Counted from the stretch's first letter, positions 25,513-40,500 are shown. The stretch is 64,000 nucleotides of DNA from Chaetorhynchus papuensis (GCA_013396525.1 VWYX01000272.1:705825-769824); one strand, 5' to 3'. The notes: generated by a model not told the origin, from the sequence alone. Numbers and translations are program-made.

Positions 25513-28500
25513 GATACATTTCAGATTCTTTTATTAATGGATGGGTAAATCGAAGTAACAGAGATATTATCTTTAATATATACAAATGTGGAGAAAGTCC
25601 CTTATTCCTTCTCTGGTGTATGAATAGACACATGGGAGATACTTGTGGACTTAGTTGAACTGCTTCTGACTAAAAACTATTGAAAATACGTTGTTATTGG
25701 TGAATACATGACTATAGGAGCAAGTTGTTGTACTGATCATGTTACAACAACTAATAACCAATTCACATGTAAAATTATCTGTTGCAAAGATGTTATTAGG
25801 GGAAAACAGGAGCAGGATAAATCTTATCCTAACATCTGTCTTAAATGATGAGTTTACAAGAGCAAAATGGTACAGTGGTGGTAGGCAGAATAAGGCCACT
25901 GTACTGACCACTTAACTCTGTGGTAAAGGGCTTTAATTTGACTGTGCTCAGCCTGCCAGTGATCTTATTTTGCATCGTTCAGGCAGGTGTAGAAGAGACT
26001 TGTTTGCTAATTAGTGTTATGATTTCAGATGCACAGCTGTAATGAAGCATGAAATGGCAGTCGCCAGTGCTATTCCTGCAGCCCTGGTACGTCAGCCTGA
26101 TGAGATGGCTGCACATTGTCAATACCAGCAGGCAGAAAGTCCCAGAAGAAGAATACTAGATCAGGTGAGAAGGGGTTATTTAGTGGAGGGCAATTAAAGA
26201 GACTGATAGTCCTAATTACACGTGCAAGTGTAGAAACTAGGTAGGCTTTTAGTACTGTGGTGACAAGAGTTACAGTCTATTAGGTTCTGACTCTGAAGGA
26301 TGCCGCAGAGGAAACGTGTTAATTCAGAGCATCAAAGAGCATTAGAAAAACCCCACCAGATAATAGCAATGGTGAGAGCCTCACCAACCAGGTCTGCTAT
26401 TGTTTAGTGAACTATGGAAAGGGCTGGTGTGAGTCCACAAGAAGCTGGGAAACCACTGCTTCATGGACGTATCAAGGTGACATACAGAACACAGCTAGTT
26501 TGGGGTATCAGTGACACATCCAATGCTGGCTCTTGCATGGATATTTTTTCATGATATCCTATTTCGGACATGAACTTTCAAGAACTTTTTGGAATAGGAT
26601 TGGATGGGACAAATTCTGTTAGTGAAAGTGTGAAAAAGTCCAGAGAAAACAAACAAGTCTCTTCCACCAGTCAGTGTCCATAAAACATAGCCAAAGCTAT
26701 CCTTGGCTACCTCACACCTTCATATCAGGCAAGACTTGATGCTGGCTCTTCTGCACTCTGTTTCACTCCTGTTTCCCTGCTAAGGGAACAGGGGCATATG
26801 TTCCACATGAGAGCCCATGTGCTGGTTTTGATGGACAAGAGTACAAAATCTGGGGACGTGTTATCGCAGTAATTGGTAGGTTTAGTGAAAAGCTTTATTG
26901 CAGTTCTGCTTTCAGAGGGAGTGCAGCAAAACAGCACAAAAGGGAGCATGGGGGTCAGGTTACCTTGAAGTGTATCTGCATCTGTACATTTTCATTGCTT
27001 CGTAGAAGTGTACTTTGAAATCAGTCTTACTCATCAAACATATTTAACTGCTTTGATGGAAAACAATCTCTAATTTTTCTACCATTCTTTTATGCCGGGA
27101 CTTCATAAGAAGTGCAAGACACTGAAAGTCTGAGCCATGAAGAAGGTCATGCTATGCAGTGAAATGATTGTTTCTGACTTAAAGACTTCACGTACATTTA
27201 AAATCATTCTAAATTACTCCCCCCTTTTCATGTCTTTCTCCAGATTTTGAGAGGGCTTTACCAAGTCTGATTTCTGACTTGCCAGTTATTTCCTTCTGAC
27301 TTTCATTTGATTCAGTTGTGCCTGATATTATCACTGTTAACCTTGTCTGCTCTGAGACCCACCTGCAGCCGAAAACCATGTCAGAACAGTTTATTCCAGT
27401 TCATTAAAAGCCATCCTTGGTTTTTTCCTTCCTCCATTCCTTCAGTAATGGAAAATTTTGCAGTCCCTTTCAAAGATAGCGTTTCATTAGTACATTTTAT
27501 CACATAAGGGTATCTGTTAAACTCGCTGTAATCACTCATGATACATGCCATATTTGACTTTTTTGTATGTGATCTGCATCTGAAAATAACAGGAGAAATA
27601 TCACTGTGTTCTTATTTTGTGAAAAATCAGTAGGGTGGCATTGATCTGGTGTCAAAAGATACCGAAACATTTTTCATAACAGGAAAACTTTTTAAAATTC
27701 TTGATTAAAACTTTACAGTTACCACAGGAACTCACTACAGTGCTTTAGAGTGTGTTCTTCCCTTCACCATCTCCCTTCTGCTGACCCTGAACTTGTTGGA
27801 CTACCTCTGTCCAGGGCAAATTGCATTACCTAACTGTATTTTAATCACGGTATATTATAACAGATGTTTTTATTCTCCCATCTTTTATTTTGCTTAAAAC
27901 ATGTAAGATCAAAAAAAAAATCAAACTCTATTACATTTTTTTTCCTACTACAGTTCTTAAATCTGTGTAAATTCAAACTTAATCCTATTTATTTGTTTAC
28001 TTTTAAATTTTACATGGAGTACTTGGTTTCTGATTGTAACTGCAAAGAAAAACTGATGCAAGACTTGGGAATTCCTTTTGCTTAACTTTGTGAGATTTGT
28101 GTTGACCCATTTTTCTGGTCTGTGAGAGGGTCTTTCAATGGCAGGACACTCATATGCTGTGTCAAGCACCCTGCCCGGTTTTGTGTTGTCTAAAGAGCTA
28201 CTGAGGGTGAATGCTGCCCTATAAAGAAACTTACAATCACATGGAAGGGAAAAGTCAATTGAGATATTGATAAGGAAAGATATATTTCATACAAGTTTGG
28301 GTCTACTTTATGGCCTTGGCAGAAATTCTTTTAAAGTGTCTTTGTGTAGACTTTAGCTGTGTTTCCCTAAGTGAGCTAGTTCAGAGCAGTGGTGCTGCCT
28401 AGAAATTAACCCCTTTTTCTGAGAGCAGCCTTGGTTTCCGTCGTGGTTTTGTTGCCAGAACTCAGTTCATTTTGGAGGAAAATCAACAGAAGCTCTCCAA

Positions 28501-31500
28501 AGCTTAGTAAAGAACTTTAGATCCAAACCATGGTGGGGTTTTGCTCTCAGGTCTCTGGTGGGGGCCACTGCCTCTTTCCTTCAGAAAGTTTACCATCAGG
28601 AGTAGTTGAAATGTTTCCCTCGGAAGAAGAAATCCAGTTGCAAATAAACTCCCAGTGCCCCAGGAGTGGGAGAGAGTCCTCAGCACAAAATGCTTCAATC
28701 TATTGATCCACAGATTTGCACCAAATTGCTAAATTCAGCCTACCTGTTGTGGAATTTTTAAACAAATCACAGTAATATAAGGAAGCCAGGGACTTCGGCT
28801 GAGGCTTATAAGAGCAGAGACGTGGAATGAAGACTGTGGACTATGTGCTCCATTTCTTTGCTGAGCTCAGGAAGAAGAAATAATAAAAGAGCTTATAAAA
28901 AGGTAAGAGATATTTACCAGTTTGCCAGCTTTTGATTGCTGTTTTGTTGAATTTTTCAGAAACAAGTTGATAAAAGTCACCAGCCTTATTCCATTTTTTT
29001 TTTTCAGTCAAAGTAGAGGAATATTTTATTTAAATATATGTATCTTTGTTTGATTTGTGTGAAATGAGGGAAATTAGAGTCAATATAAATGATCACACAG
29101 CTGGGGATAATGGCTGAAAATCAGAGCTCTATTTATAGACTTTCTAGTTTACTTTTCTTGGTTTTTTTTTGTTCTAGATATACAGCATGAAGGGTTTGTA
29201 TACTATTGTTTGTATAGTACAGGTGGAATTAGGTGATGCATCACTTGTAGCCAAAATCCAATAATGAATCAAGTTTGATGTGTGGAAACTATTCATAAAT
29301 CCAAACATTGATCTATAATCATCTGGAGAAGCAAGGAGATGGAGGGGGAATGCCAGTGGAGCTACAAGTCATGGAAATCTACTCCCTGTGACATTAGAAA
29401 TATTTTTCTTTCCATGTACTCATTCCCTCTCCTATAAAAAGGCTATGAAATACTAATCTTTGGAGAAAAATAAAATTATAAATTTTTATTTCAATAATTT
29501 GAGAACAGAGTATATCATCTTAACATGCAATTCCACACATTTGATACCATGCATGCTTTTTCAGTAACCTACATTCTAACATATGCATGTAACATATATA
29601 TTAATTATTTTTTATATTGGTGGTAACAATATTATTACTACGTATTGTTCAAAGAAATAGTTTGAAGGATGTAAAAAACTCTTAAATATAGAAATATAAG
29701 TGATTACTGGATTGCCTAGGTAGGAAGACTCTGCAACCAAGCACATTCAAGAATGTTTCCTCAACCCTTACTCAGTAGTTACCTTAATTTCTCTAGTATT
29801 AACAGTCATACCTTCCTCCTCTGCATCCCATGTTATCATTCTTTCTTGATGGAATTCTGCCCAAAACCTTAATTTCCTTAGAAAATTAGAAACGACAATT
29901 TCCAAACCCATCCATTTCAATATCTTCATGCAGGATAATAAGACTCTTACAACAGTTAATATGTCCCTGATAAATCTTCTTGAGATGTAATGAGACTGTG
30001 CACTATTTTTATATGTGCTCCAAAGTGAGTGGTATTAAGGAGTGTCTCTTTATTTCTCTATTTACTATAATTTTAATTTTATTTTCATCTGGTGTACCTT
30101 ATCAACTACACTTTCCCATTTGAAGCAACAATGGATGTAATTTCTGTCTCATTTGCTGCCCAAACCATTGACATCATAGTTTTTTTTTTGTTGAACTTCT
30201 TTCTGTTTATATTGCTCAAGGTGGAAAAAGATACGTGAAATTTTGTCAATTTATCAACTTATTTAGTTTCCTGAAAAAAAACCCCAGCCCAAGAACATTT
30301 TAATACTTTGATCTCCTATACAAAAATAATACTCCCAGTAGCTTAGGACAGAATCCCAGTTCCCATTGCTAATTATATCACCCTTCATTTCTTCCCTTCC
30401 TGAATGCCATCTGATGAACATTCTCAACATCACCACAGCTGTCTTACATTATTTCCACCCTACTATTTTTCAAACCTATCATCTTCTAGCTGCTTGTACC
30501 TTGACACTGTCACCACCCTATGTTCTATATGGCCTTTGCAGAGTGACTGCATTTTTCAAACTATTCTACCCCTCTCCCTTAACTAAAGCACATCTGAAAA
30601 CTCATTTATTTAATGACAGTTAAGGAAGCCAGTTGAATGTATTGCCTATTTCATTTAAAATATAAATGGAAGATGGGATAAAATGTTGTAGGGAAAACCA
30701 AAAAATCACAAAAGTGAGCATGGAAATTGCTGAGGGGAAAAGGGGGACATACACGAAACACCTTAATGTACAGAAACCTGTGTGAGGAACAGAAGTGCAG
30801 TTAATGCATAGCAGATGGTGATTCTTGCATCAGTGTGTGTTGCTGATTAAGACCAAAGATGCAGGGAGCGTCTGTGGGTGACAGGACAGGATTCCTACCC
30901 TAGGACAGGTGTAGTTATAGTCCTGTCTCTTTCCAACACATCAGTAATGATGAGGTAAGAGATACAAGTGGTGTTAATTTGCATTTCACCTTGCAGTCAC
31001 TGTAGATAGCTGAATAGAAAAACTGATTACGGAGTAGGCTATGGGTTTAGAATGTTAATCACTTTTAGTTTCCCTGTCCATATATATGTGCAAAAAGCTT
31101 TCTGCCTTCTCCCTCTGCCTTCCAATCCCACAGATTACCCTTTTCACCCTTATTTTGCTCAAGTTCTGTCTCACTTTAGCTTCAATTAGAAATTGAAACT
31201 AAATAAATAGAATAAAGAGAGACAACTGCGGGGTTTTTTTTGAAAATGAGTTTGGTTTCATATTTTCTTTAGTGTTTCTCTTTGAACAGGCCACTGTTCC
31301 TAAGAGCAGAGATGCTGCTCTTCACACCGTTCACTGATCTCAGGTTAGATAACAAAATGGAGGCATTCTGCCTGTAGCAGCTTCCCTTCTGCCTTAGTTT
31401 TCTATACTAAAATATAATTTCAAAGTGCTTCAGTACTGTTAAAGAGCTGTTGTGCTCTATTACACAAGTGCCTGTGTTTCAGTGACTAGGTGATCCATAT

Positions 31501-34500
31501 ATGTATGTGTATATGAGCATGTGCATGCATAAATCCATAGTGTACAAGTACAGAATGCATATAAAATGCAATTTATTCCTTTACATAAAGATGCAGGAAG
31601 GTTTTAACTGTTTGGTTTTGGTGCTTTTCTTCTGTAAAATTTTTAGCAAACTTTGAACAAAATGCAAAGAAATGAAAATCCCATTTGTAATTTTCACTTG
31701 CAGCGGCACTACATATATGTTTAATATCTTTCCTCCCCAAGCTGGTTCAGCATTCCCAGGGAGGGTTGAAAGATGAGAGTAATGTGCAGAGCAGTGGAGA
31801 AATGCCATGGGAGTGGATAAATCTGCGTGACCCTGGACACATTCCAGCTACCACCCTGTAATGTGCTCCAGCAGCTGCTGGCAAAGCTATCGCTCGCTCC
31901 CTGAAAGTCACCTACCATAATCCTGATTCCACAGTACCACTTCATGCAGGCATTTGCTGGAGTAGCTTGTGTTGGACATTCAGATAGGATACAACCAGTC
32001 CAAGTTGCCTGTTCCCATGGCTGTTTGCGTGGCAGAAAAGGAACATATGTGATCCACAGCCAGGAAACAGGAAACTTGGAATAAGGATTGTAAAGTTCGG
32101 AGCAGAAAGGATAAAAATTAAGTAGGGTATTTTTTAAGAAGCAAACAGGAAAAAAATGGGAAAAATAACCATAAAACATACCAACAGCTAAGCCAACAGG
32201 CCAGAGATGGAAAAAACAGAGAAACAGAAAAACTGTGAAAATAAAGAAGGTTGCAATTCTCTCAGCAACTGAGATACAGGAGATCTGTAGGTCAGCTAAC
32301 TTTTTAAGAGCCTCAAGTGAAGTAACAGTACAGCGAGTTTCCTTTTTTGACCCTTCTTATAGGACACTGTTCATTAATTTAAATTAAACCTCCCAAAGTA
32401 AGTACCATCCCCTGGTCTATTGCCAGTTTGTCTCACATTAATTGGCTGTGTCGGCTGAGCACCCTCTCTCAGGTTTTCTTTTCCTAATATTATCTGTCAA
32501 TTAGTGCCTCTCCAGATTCTAGTGCAATGGGGTGACTCCTCCTAAAAAACAGAAAGCCTCCTTGTTACAGATTGTGTGCAAATCCAGCAACATGATTAAT
32601 TTAGAGATACACTTAAAAATTAAGAACAACATAGTAGGCAAAAAAGTTAGCTGGAGGGGCTTGCTCCACACATCCCACTTGGGATTTTCCCCATGCTTCC
32701 AGTAATTTTAAATGTTTTTACTTAGAAGATGAAGAACAAAAGAAAGGCATTTCATCCTCACTGAAGCTGGCATTTAAAAACCTCCAGGACTTATGGAAAA
32801 AAATAACAGTTATCTTTTAAATATTATTTTCTGTGTTTTGTTCTGATTTGGTTTTGGTTTTTTTTTTTTCTTAAATTGTCCAGCACTGCTTTTATTGCCA
32901 GTAAGCAGGGAAAGGAAGATGAACAGGGTTGCCAAGCTACTAACTGGAAGAAACTTGAGACTCCTGAGGGGAGGAGGGAGGTGACCTTGAAGTGTAAAAC
33001 TATTGCTTGTGGTGAGTGGAGTTTAACAGGCAGAAAATTCTCGTGCTGTAGCAGAATATTTATGTGTCTCTCAAGGTTTATTTCCTGAAAAGTACTGTGT
33101 TTGATAATTTACTTGTTTCTTTTTCTGATAGTCCATAAAAATATGGTGAAGCTAATAGACATTGCATTAGAAAAGTAAATAAAAAATCTGAAAAGATGGA
33201 TGATTTCCAATGTTTGTGTGACACTTTAGTAAGCTTTTCCTTTCTGAGAAGGTATTTAGTGGGATTTCTGGATATTTGAATTACTTGTGGGATTTGAGCT
33301 TATCATATAACATGAAAGAAATTATAAAAATTACAAAAATCACAAAATTTTATGCTTTGAAGTATGAACTGCTCTGCTCAGCTGTCTTTTCTTTTCTTTC
33401 TTTTCATTTTGTACATCTATCAGCCAAATTTTTTTGAAAAGGAGTTCTTATCTCCTTTTTCAGTATTGTTATCAACCTGCTGTGGTGTCTGGACAAAGAA
33501 CATGTCAGAGAAATGTGATGTTGAGAAATATCTTCATCATTCCTTAGCAGAAGCGATTATGCCACAGTAAGTGGAACAAATGTGGAGAGCCATAAGCTGA
33601 AGGTTTTGGAAGCAGAAAACATAAAAAATTTGGTTCCTTGCTTTTGTCACAATACTCAGAAAAGCAGAGGAGACACATCTTTAAGTTCCACAGAAATATA
33701 GTCCATGTCCAGGCAGTGAAGAATTGCAAAAGATGTTTCGAAGTAGTTGCACTTAATTTATGTGACAACAGGGATTCTGCAACAGCTGGACACTATTTTT
33801 CAGGCAAATCTTTTTAAGGAAACACTTTAAGGACTATGAAAAAAGTAGGCTAAGCTGGTTTTGTGTCAAATTGGTGCAAAATTCTCTTGGAAACTCTGAG
33901 GTCTGATCTGCTACAATGAATAAACCTTGGTTATTTATTTAGCAGATGAAATAATTTTAAATGGATTTAAAAATCTCTTCTAACAGCAAAATATATTTGT
34001 TTGTTTTTATTATATATATTTTCCCTTGCATACTTCTTAATTTGTCACAGACAAAAAAGAAATTACAAAAATGATAGAAAAACTGCAACTGCAGATTAAT
34101 GTCTTTCTTTCTATTTGTTGAGGACTGATTCATAGCAACTTTGTTTGACAGACATTCTGTTCTTGTAGAGTGTGATGCCTTTAGGAAACATGAGAAGCTC
34201 CACAAACCCATTTATCACATCAGTCCAAAATGCTCACATTACAAAGAACATTTTTTATGGTCTGCCTTTTCCTAGTTTTCTTAGCCAAAGACCAGCACTG
34301 TATCATGTCATCCTGCTGACCATATTTCTCAAATTCCTGTTTTCAGGCTGTCCTAAATAATCCTCTCAAAGAGAAGAAATTCTTTTCAAATGTTACTCTG
34401 GAAATTTTCCTTTTGAGGCTTTGAATGACATTCCGTAAGTATCTAGCTAACACTTTTACTAAATATCCAACATAAGGACTCCTCCAGGTAGAGAAGGTGC

Positions 34501-35596
34501 ATTTGGGAACCACAAGTGAAAACTACGCCTGGTAAATTTGAAGCAGGGAAGGGTTCTCAGAGACTTCTTTTTTTGTCAGAACAAAGATTACCATTGTACT
34601 ATAGACCCTAATCTGATACTTTTAATGTTTGTTCAGTGATGGGTGGATGAAAGAATTGGTGATGTTGTATTAATAAGTTGATTGTATTGCTGACAATTAG
34701 GAATATTTTTGCTCTCTCCCATTTTATTTAAGGTGATCATTTTACACACATTTTTTCATGCTTCAGCTCAAGCAGTTAGATTTCTTTAGCAATTTTCATC
34801 AATGCTGCATTTTTCCTGCAGTTTTAATTCACAGGAATGAGACTGAATCATTCTTTAACACTATCACTTGCTAGTGAAACAGCAGTGGAAAACATGGAGG
34901 AATCGGGTGAATGTTGTATTCTGGATTACATTCAGTTCTTTAGTATTCTGCAATATTCAAGAGGTCACACTGGATGATCACACAGGTTTTTTCTGCTCAC
35001 CTTCCCATAGGCATCCACTGTTGGGAGGTTTTGCTTCAGAGAGCACCATTTCTTTTTTTCATTTCACCTATCAGTCAGGCATGGTGGTCACTGCAGGCAA
35101 AGTGCCAGCCACTCCTAAGATAACAAGGTCCAGAAAACTCACATTTTAAATACTTTAAGTTACTTATTTTTGGTTAGTTATGCTTTGTAAAGGGAAGGAA
35201 AAGGAGCTTTGTAGATAGGTAGGGCTAAACACTGAATAAAGGCTGACAAGAAACTCAGAAGGCAATGTTTTTGCAATCATGCCCTTTGCTGTTATTGGGC
35301 TAAGAAAGGCCAAGTTTGATAAGATTTTGTCTTGCCTGTATTCCCTAGGGAAAAGAAATGCTGTCAGATTAGCCCTGCTCTTATAAGGGGACCTTTTACT
35401 CAGCAAGTAGCAAATGATTCACTCCTCTAAACTGGACCTAAGCTTGTAAGTATGGTGTTTTCTGTGAGTGGCTCTGTCTAAACTTTTCCACACTAAGAGC
35501 AGAAGGCAGAGATTCTCTTTCAGTAGCTCTCTCTGCATGGTGACAGCTCCCCAAACAGGGGCCTCTTTCCCATGCACCACCCCAGCCTCATGAGTA
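25513..35596. other. Non-coding stretch, nothing firmly recognised
   Basis: No gene or intact repeat is recognised. 26720-26960 has an LTR-like poly(A)-signal block on the minus strand (see findings). 29460-29700 is strongly AT-rich. A T12 run lies at 32858-32869. The 152-codon minus frame at 31721-32179 is the longest gap-free frame in the window but has no known motif and no clear start context, and I regard it as chance. Confidence 0.5.
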
Positions 35597-35669
35597 TTCA
35601 GTTTCAGCTGCTGTTTCAGCATTCTGTTCAGCATTTCTTTCAGTTATTATTCAGTTCAGTTGAGTTCAG
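35597..35669. repeat. Degenerate TTCAG-rich repeat patch
   Basis: The pentamer ttcag occurs eight times in 73 bp (starts at 35597, 35603, 35615, 35627, 35639, 35650, 35655 and 35665). Spacing is irregular but often near 12, suggesting a decayed tandem repeat of about 12 bp. Confidence 0.6.
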
Positions 35670-37524
35670 CATTTGTCCTTGATTCACAACTCAGTCTCTT
35701 AGGTAGTCTTATAGGATATCCTTAGGTAAGCAATATATTTAGTTAGTTTATGACAAAATACGTGGGTGTGAATAGATAAAAAGATAAATAGAAAAATATG
35801 GATATTAACAGATATGCACCAGCTTGGCTTGTACAGTTCTATAAATACTTAAGGGAAATAAGAGATAATTAAATATACCATCATGTCATGTCTGATATTA
35901 CAGGAAAATATTTCAGCCAGGAGCCATCTTCCTAGATCTCTTATTCAAGTAAAAACCAACAAATTACAGTAAGCACACTGCCAGAAAAGCTTTTTCCTCT
36001 GATATTTTAAGGTGATTCCACACGAACGTAGTCAGGACAATTTCAGGAGTGGAACTAAAAAATGTTTATGTGTTTAACATATTTTGGGATATCTGTTCTA
36101 GTTACAATGGGAAAGGCTTGATACCCCATCCAACAGCTGCTAAAAATGTGTTATAAAGTGCAGCCTTGAACCCTGACATGCCTTTATGTCTCATGCTACA
36201 ATGTCTGTCCCCTCTTGACTGGGGATGCAACCTTAGCTCAAATCCCCAGGTGCTGGTTGGATAATTGTGTGAAATTACTGGACAGGAAGGTGGTGGGGAA
36301 GTGACATCTTTAAAATGCCATTCTGCCAGAGAGCTGCTTGGCTTGAAGCTGGAACTGAGAAGAGAACAGTTATAAAAGGGAGGTCTCATCTTTTTCATGG
36401 GATGTGTGAATGCAATGTTTGACAGCACAGAGAAAGGGAGCAAGGCTGGGTTGGCAGAACAACTTGTGTTGTTCTTTAAGGGGAAGCTGCAGCACTCATT
36501 ATTCACTTAGAAACAAACTATTTCAAATACTCCAGGAAAAACTGCAGGTTTTCTTCCATTCTTTGTATAAAACAGGCCAAACACAAATGCACTAAAGTGA
36601 ATAGAGTCTGAACTCTTCTGTTAAAACATTGAATGCTTTTTTGTGTTTTATTTCAATAAGTTTTATCCATTATTAGTAAATTTCTTTCAGTTCTTCATTA
36701 GCTTCTTTCTGTTGACTTGCAGAACAGTTCTTCATAGTTAAATTGCACAAGGAGAACCTGTCCCACTGCTTTTAGGGTCAGGATAAAATAATCTGAACAG
36801 CAGGAGCAGTGACAGTTCAATTAGCAACACTGGCAACTTCTGTGGAATGGAAACACTGCTAGAGCCAAAGAGCTCGCTGGCACTGAAATGTCTCCCGTGA
36901 GGGGGAAGTGAAGAGTCCTTGGTACAGTTTCGTAGATTAGCATGACAGACAACAAAATGAGTAACCAAGTTGGGAAGCTGAAAACACAGCACAAAGCTTT
37001 TCCACACCATGGTTCTGTGCTGAAAGAATTTTTCTCAACAAGAACAGCGAGGGTTTGTTAAACAATGTATGTACCATTTGCTGCTTTCAGAACATTCATT
37101 AAAGAAACTGCCCTTTTGTTAGCTTTTCAGATTAGCTTTTTAGTTTTTCTTTTAAAACTGTGTTCCTGTAGGTGTGCTCTTTTCTTTTTTTTTTCCCCCC
37201 CTTTTCAAGAGTAGCAGAATTTCTCGGTTTCTTTTGCTCTGTTGTTGTTTCCCTCATTTCTGTATGTATGAATCAATCAAGTTTCTGGAGCAATTTCTCA
37301 GTAACACATCTCCTTCAGAGATTTTACTTGAGCAGTAAATTAATTTTCAAAATATCTTTTAATTTTGAGGCAATACGGTTATGAACACTGGTCGCATGAA
37401 ATAGAATTTATGTGCAGTAATCTGTATAAACACTCCCAAGATGTATCTCTTCCATAATTAATACGTTGACATTTTAGGAGGACGGAAGAACCATCTATAA
37501 CGTCACAGTCAGTGAAAACAATTG
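35670..37524. other. Non-coding stretch, nothing recognised
   Basis: A 134-codon minus frame at 36102-36506 has no recognisable domain. Short T and C runs lie near 37186-37203. No transposon is recognised. Confidence 0.5.
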
Positions 37525-37575
37525 AAGTTCTATTCCCAGCTCCTACTCCAGATTTTCATTGTGATGTCAATCTTT
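37525..37575 (+). repeat. Possible MIR fragment
   Basis: The string 'gttctattcccagctc' at 37528-37543, followed by a diverged gtgatgtcaatc block at 37561-37572, matches the MIR region around the B-box and core start. It is short, so chance similarity is not excluded. Confidence 0.35.
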
Positions 37576-40500
37576 TTGCCTCTATTTTTGAAGTTAATTA
37601 TTATATAATTTTCTAATTCTCAATTGTTGGAAGTTAAAGGGTGGTGGGGGTTTTTTTGGTTTTGTTTTGGTTTTTATTGCTGTCTGCTCAGTATCACTCT
37701 CAGTGACAATGAAATGTTTTAAACATTATTTTTCCTCTGGAAAGGATGAACTCACATGAAAATTCAGTTCCTCCAGATCCTCTTTTGAATTCTGTGCTCA
37801 GTTCTGAAACAAAGGTCTAAATGTGGGCTGCACCAGTGTGATTTCAAATTGGAATTCCATATGTAGACATTTTTAGGTTGTGTCCTTTGCTTCCAAGGGA
37901 AGGAGCATGGTGGCAGGGAACACGAATGCACAAAGTGGTTGCTTTGGAAAAGTAAGGAGTGTTAATTGTTGGCAACCTTAAAACCATTTAATAAATTTTT
38001 TTACAAAGGCTAAATACTCTTCTTTGCTCTAATTGACTAATTTCACCTTTCAGCAGTAGATCTAAATCTGCCAAGTAAGTTACTGAATAAGTCGTGATGT
38101 ACATCTATTTGTTAGAATATTATCTAAGACAATGAAAGCATATTTGAGAGAGAACAGTGGGCGTTTTTTATTAAGACTTTACTAAATGGGATATGAGCTA
38201 GGCAGAAAATGGAGATGTAGAGATAACACTTACTGTAGAAATTCACTTTTAGAAGTAAAAGTGTATTTGTTTCTGAAAATTACTTACAGACAAGATTTGT
38301 CTGTACCTCACTGCTAGCTAGAACACAGACTACAGTATAAAGTATAGAACTGTATTATGATTGATTCTTTCCATACAGGATACCACTTAACAATTTGACA
38401 GTTCAAGGTTGCTGGAATAAAATATCTACATTTAGCAAAAAGAAACAGCTATGTAAATTTCCAGAAGTATTTTCAAAAATTATTGAAGTTCCTCAGAGAA
38501 ACGTATTTTGTAATTGTGGGTACTGTTGGTCCTTCTGTTGATGTGTGCTTTACTGCACTTGATCAACTTTTGAGCTGTTACGAATTTTCAAAAAATCTAG
38601 AAGAAAATGGTAATTTCTTTCCCCTGCGAGAGGTTTTGTTTGTTCTTTGTAATCACAGGACTAAAGCACATGGAGTTTTTGAGATGATGAATACTTTGAA
38701 AACTCTTTTATTACCTGTGCCGAGACTCATGAAAAATTAACACTTTTTATCAACACTTGAACCAAATCAGTAGTTAAGGTAATTAATTCTTGCTATTTGA
38801 CAGATCATTTTATTACACAGGTAAAATTTGGGGACTACATGGGGTTATAAGAGCTTACACTTGGTGAACTGAGAATTGGGGGTAATAACAGTGCTTGTGT
38901 GGAAGGGATTCAGATTACATTTGTGCTTTAGCATGGATTGAGCTGGGAAGTCCAGAGTTAACCCCATGTGATTTAAATCGCTTTGAGAGGGCACAGCTAC
39001 CCCAAACAGATCCTATTTGTGATAGAAAAAAAAGTATTTTTTTTCCAGATACTTATTCATCAGGAAAACAATACTCCGTCCTTTAAAAGAATGTGATTAG
39101 GAGAAATTTTTGTGGCTAAACATTGAGACCTAGAAGCAGGAATTTTAAAGTTGGGCCCTGCTTGTAGACTTAATGTTTTATTTCTTCCACTAGAGAATGG
39201 TGATATGAAAACTTCTTGTCACACATTTCAGTAACAGATCAGAGCTTAGAACTGTAAGGCTTTCATCTGTGTTAGGTCTTACAGGCATTATTAAAATAAC
39301 ACTTGGTTTTTGCTGTCTTTCTTACCCTTGAAGGAGATCAAATGGTTTGCTATGTGCCTATCACTTACAAAGAGCTATTTTCAAAGTAAACTTGAGTGTG
39401 GGAAATTCTGCCTGTTGTTCCAAAGAGCAGGTCCCAGCAACTTTGGTCAAGAGACGCTCTTGAAGTTCTCAAAATGAAGCACAGCTATTCCCACAGTGGT
39501 GTGGAATCCTACGTACAAGCAGAACACAGCCAGCCAGCTAAATCATATTGCCCTTACATATGGTCTTCAGGCTGTAGTGGGGTTTATTTTAATTGTTGTC
39601 TCACTTCTGTTTTATTTAGTCTTTTAGGGCCAGGGAAAGAGGCAACACTGCCTTTGTAAAAAACTGCAAATTTATATGTGATTTGAAGCAATGATCTTGA
39701 CAGTCATGGTAAACAAATGCTTCTGTATTAAAAACCGGAGATCAGAGAGAGAGGACTCGTGTTGAGAATTAGTGAAATGAAAACATATGCAAGAAACAGC
39801 AAATAAAATGGCAAAGCTGAGGTTTTAATACACCATGACTTGGCTCAAAAGCTCAGAGGCAAGCACTGAGTCAGTGACTGCTTAATTCTAAAAGGGCTTT
39901 TAAGGTAAAGGCAAGAGGGAATTTCATTAATAGACTCATTCCCTTTGAATGCATGAACAGAGGATGTTATGGTGAGGTGCACATATGGAGCATATCTTAG
40001 CAGTCTGTAGTCTTTTAGGATGATTCCCATAACTTTAAAATATGTTGCCTAGCTTCCACTTAAGAATTTTGTTAGGCGGACTAAGAAAACCCATTTTCTT
40101 CCTTGACAAAGAAGAATCACTTTCATCATGTACGGATACTGCAATTTGTTTTTAGGGTATAAATGCCCCTTAAGTTTAATTTCTCTACACAAAAGCAAGA
40201 TTCCTGGTCAGCCAGGGCAGTATGGGATGTGTTTCAGCAGACTTGAGATCTACTCTAAGTAGTGCCAGAGGCTTGTTAAATGCCTTTATGGAAATCACCT
40301 TGCAGTCACTCTTATGTTTAGAGCTGTGGCTGTGAAGTTTTGTGTGAAGCACATAATGTTATATTAACACACACTCTGGTTCAATCAGGGTGAAAAAATT
40401 AAGTTTTGGATATATTTTATAAGCCTATTTTCTGTCTTAACAGGCAATTTTAATACTGGCAGAGCAAAAAATTGAGAATTTCCAAGCAAAAAAACTGATA

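Noticed and set aside
31721..32179. 152-codon minus-strand open frame, the longest without gap bases
   Set aside because: It has no recognisable domain, no repeat or family signature and no splice or promoter context. One frame of this length is expected by chance in 64 kb read in six frames.
36102..36506. 134-codon minus-strand open frame
   Set aside because: No known motif, compositionally ordinary, and no supporting gene structure.
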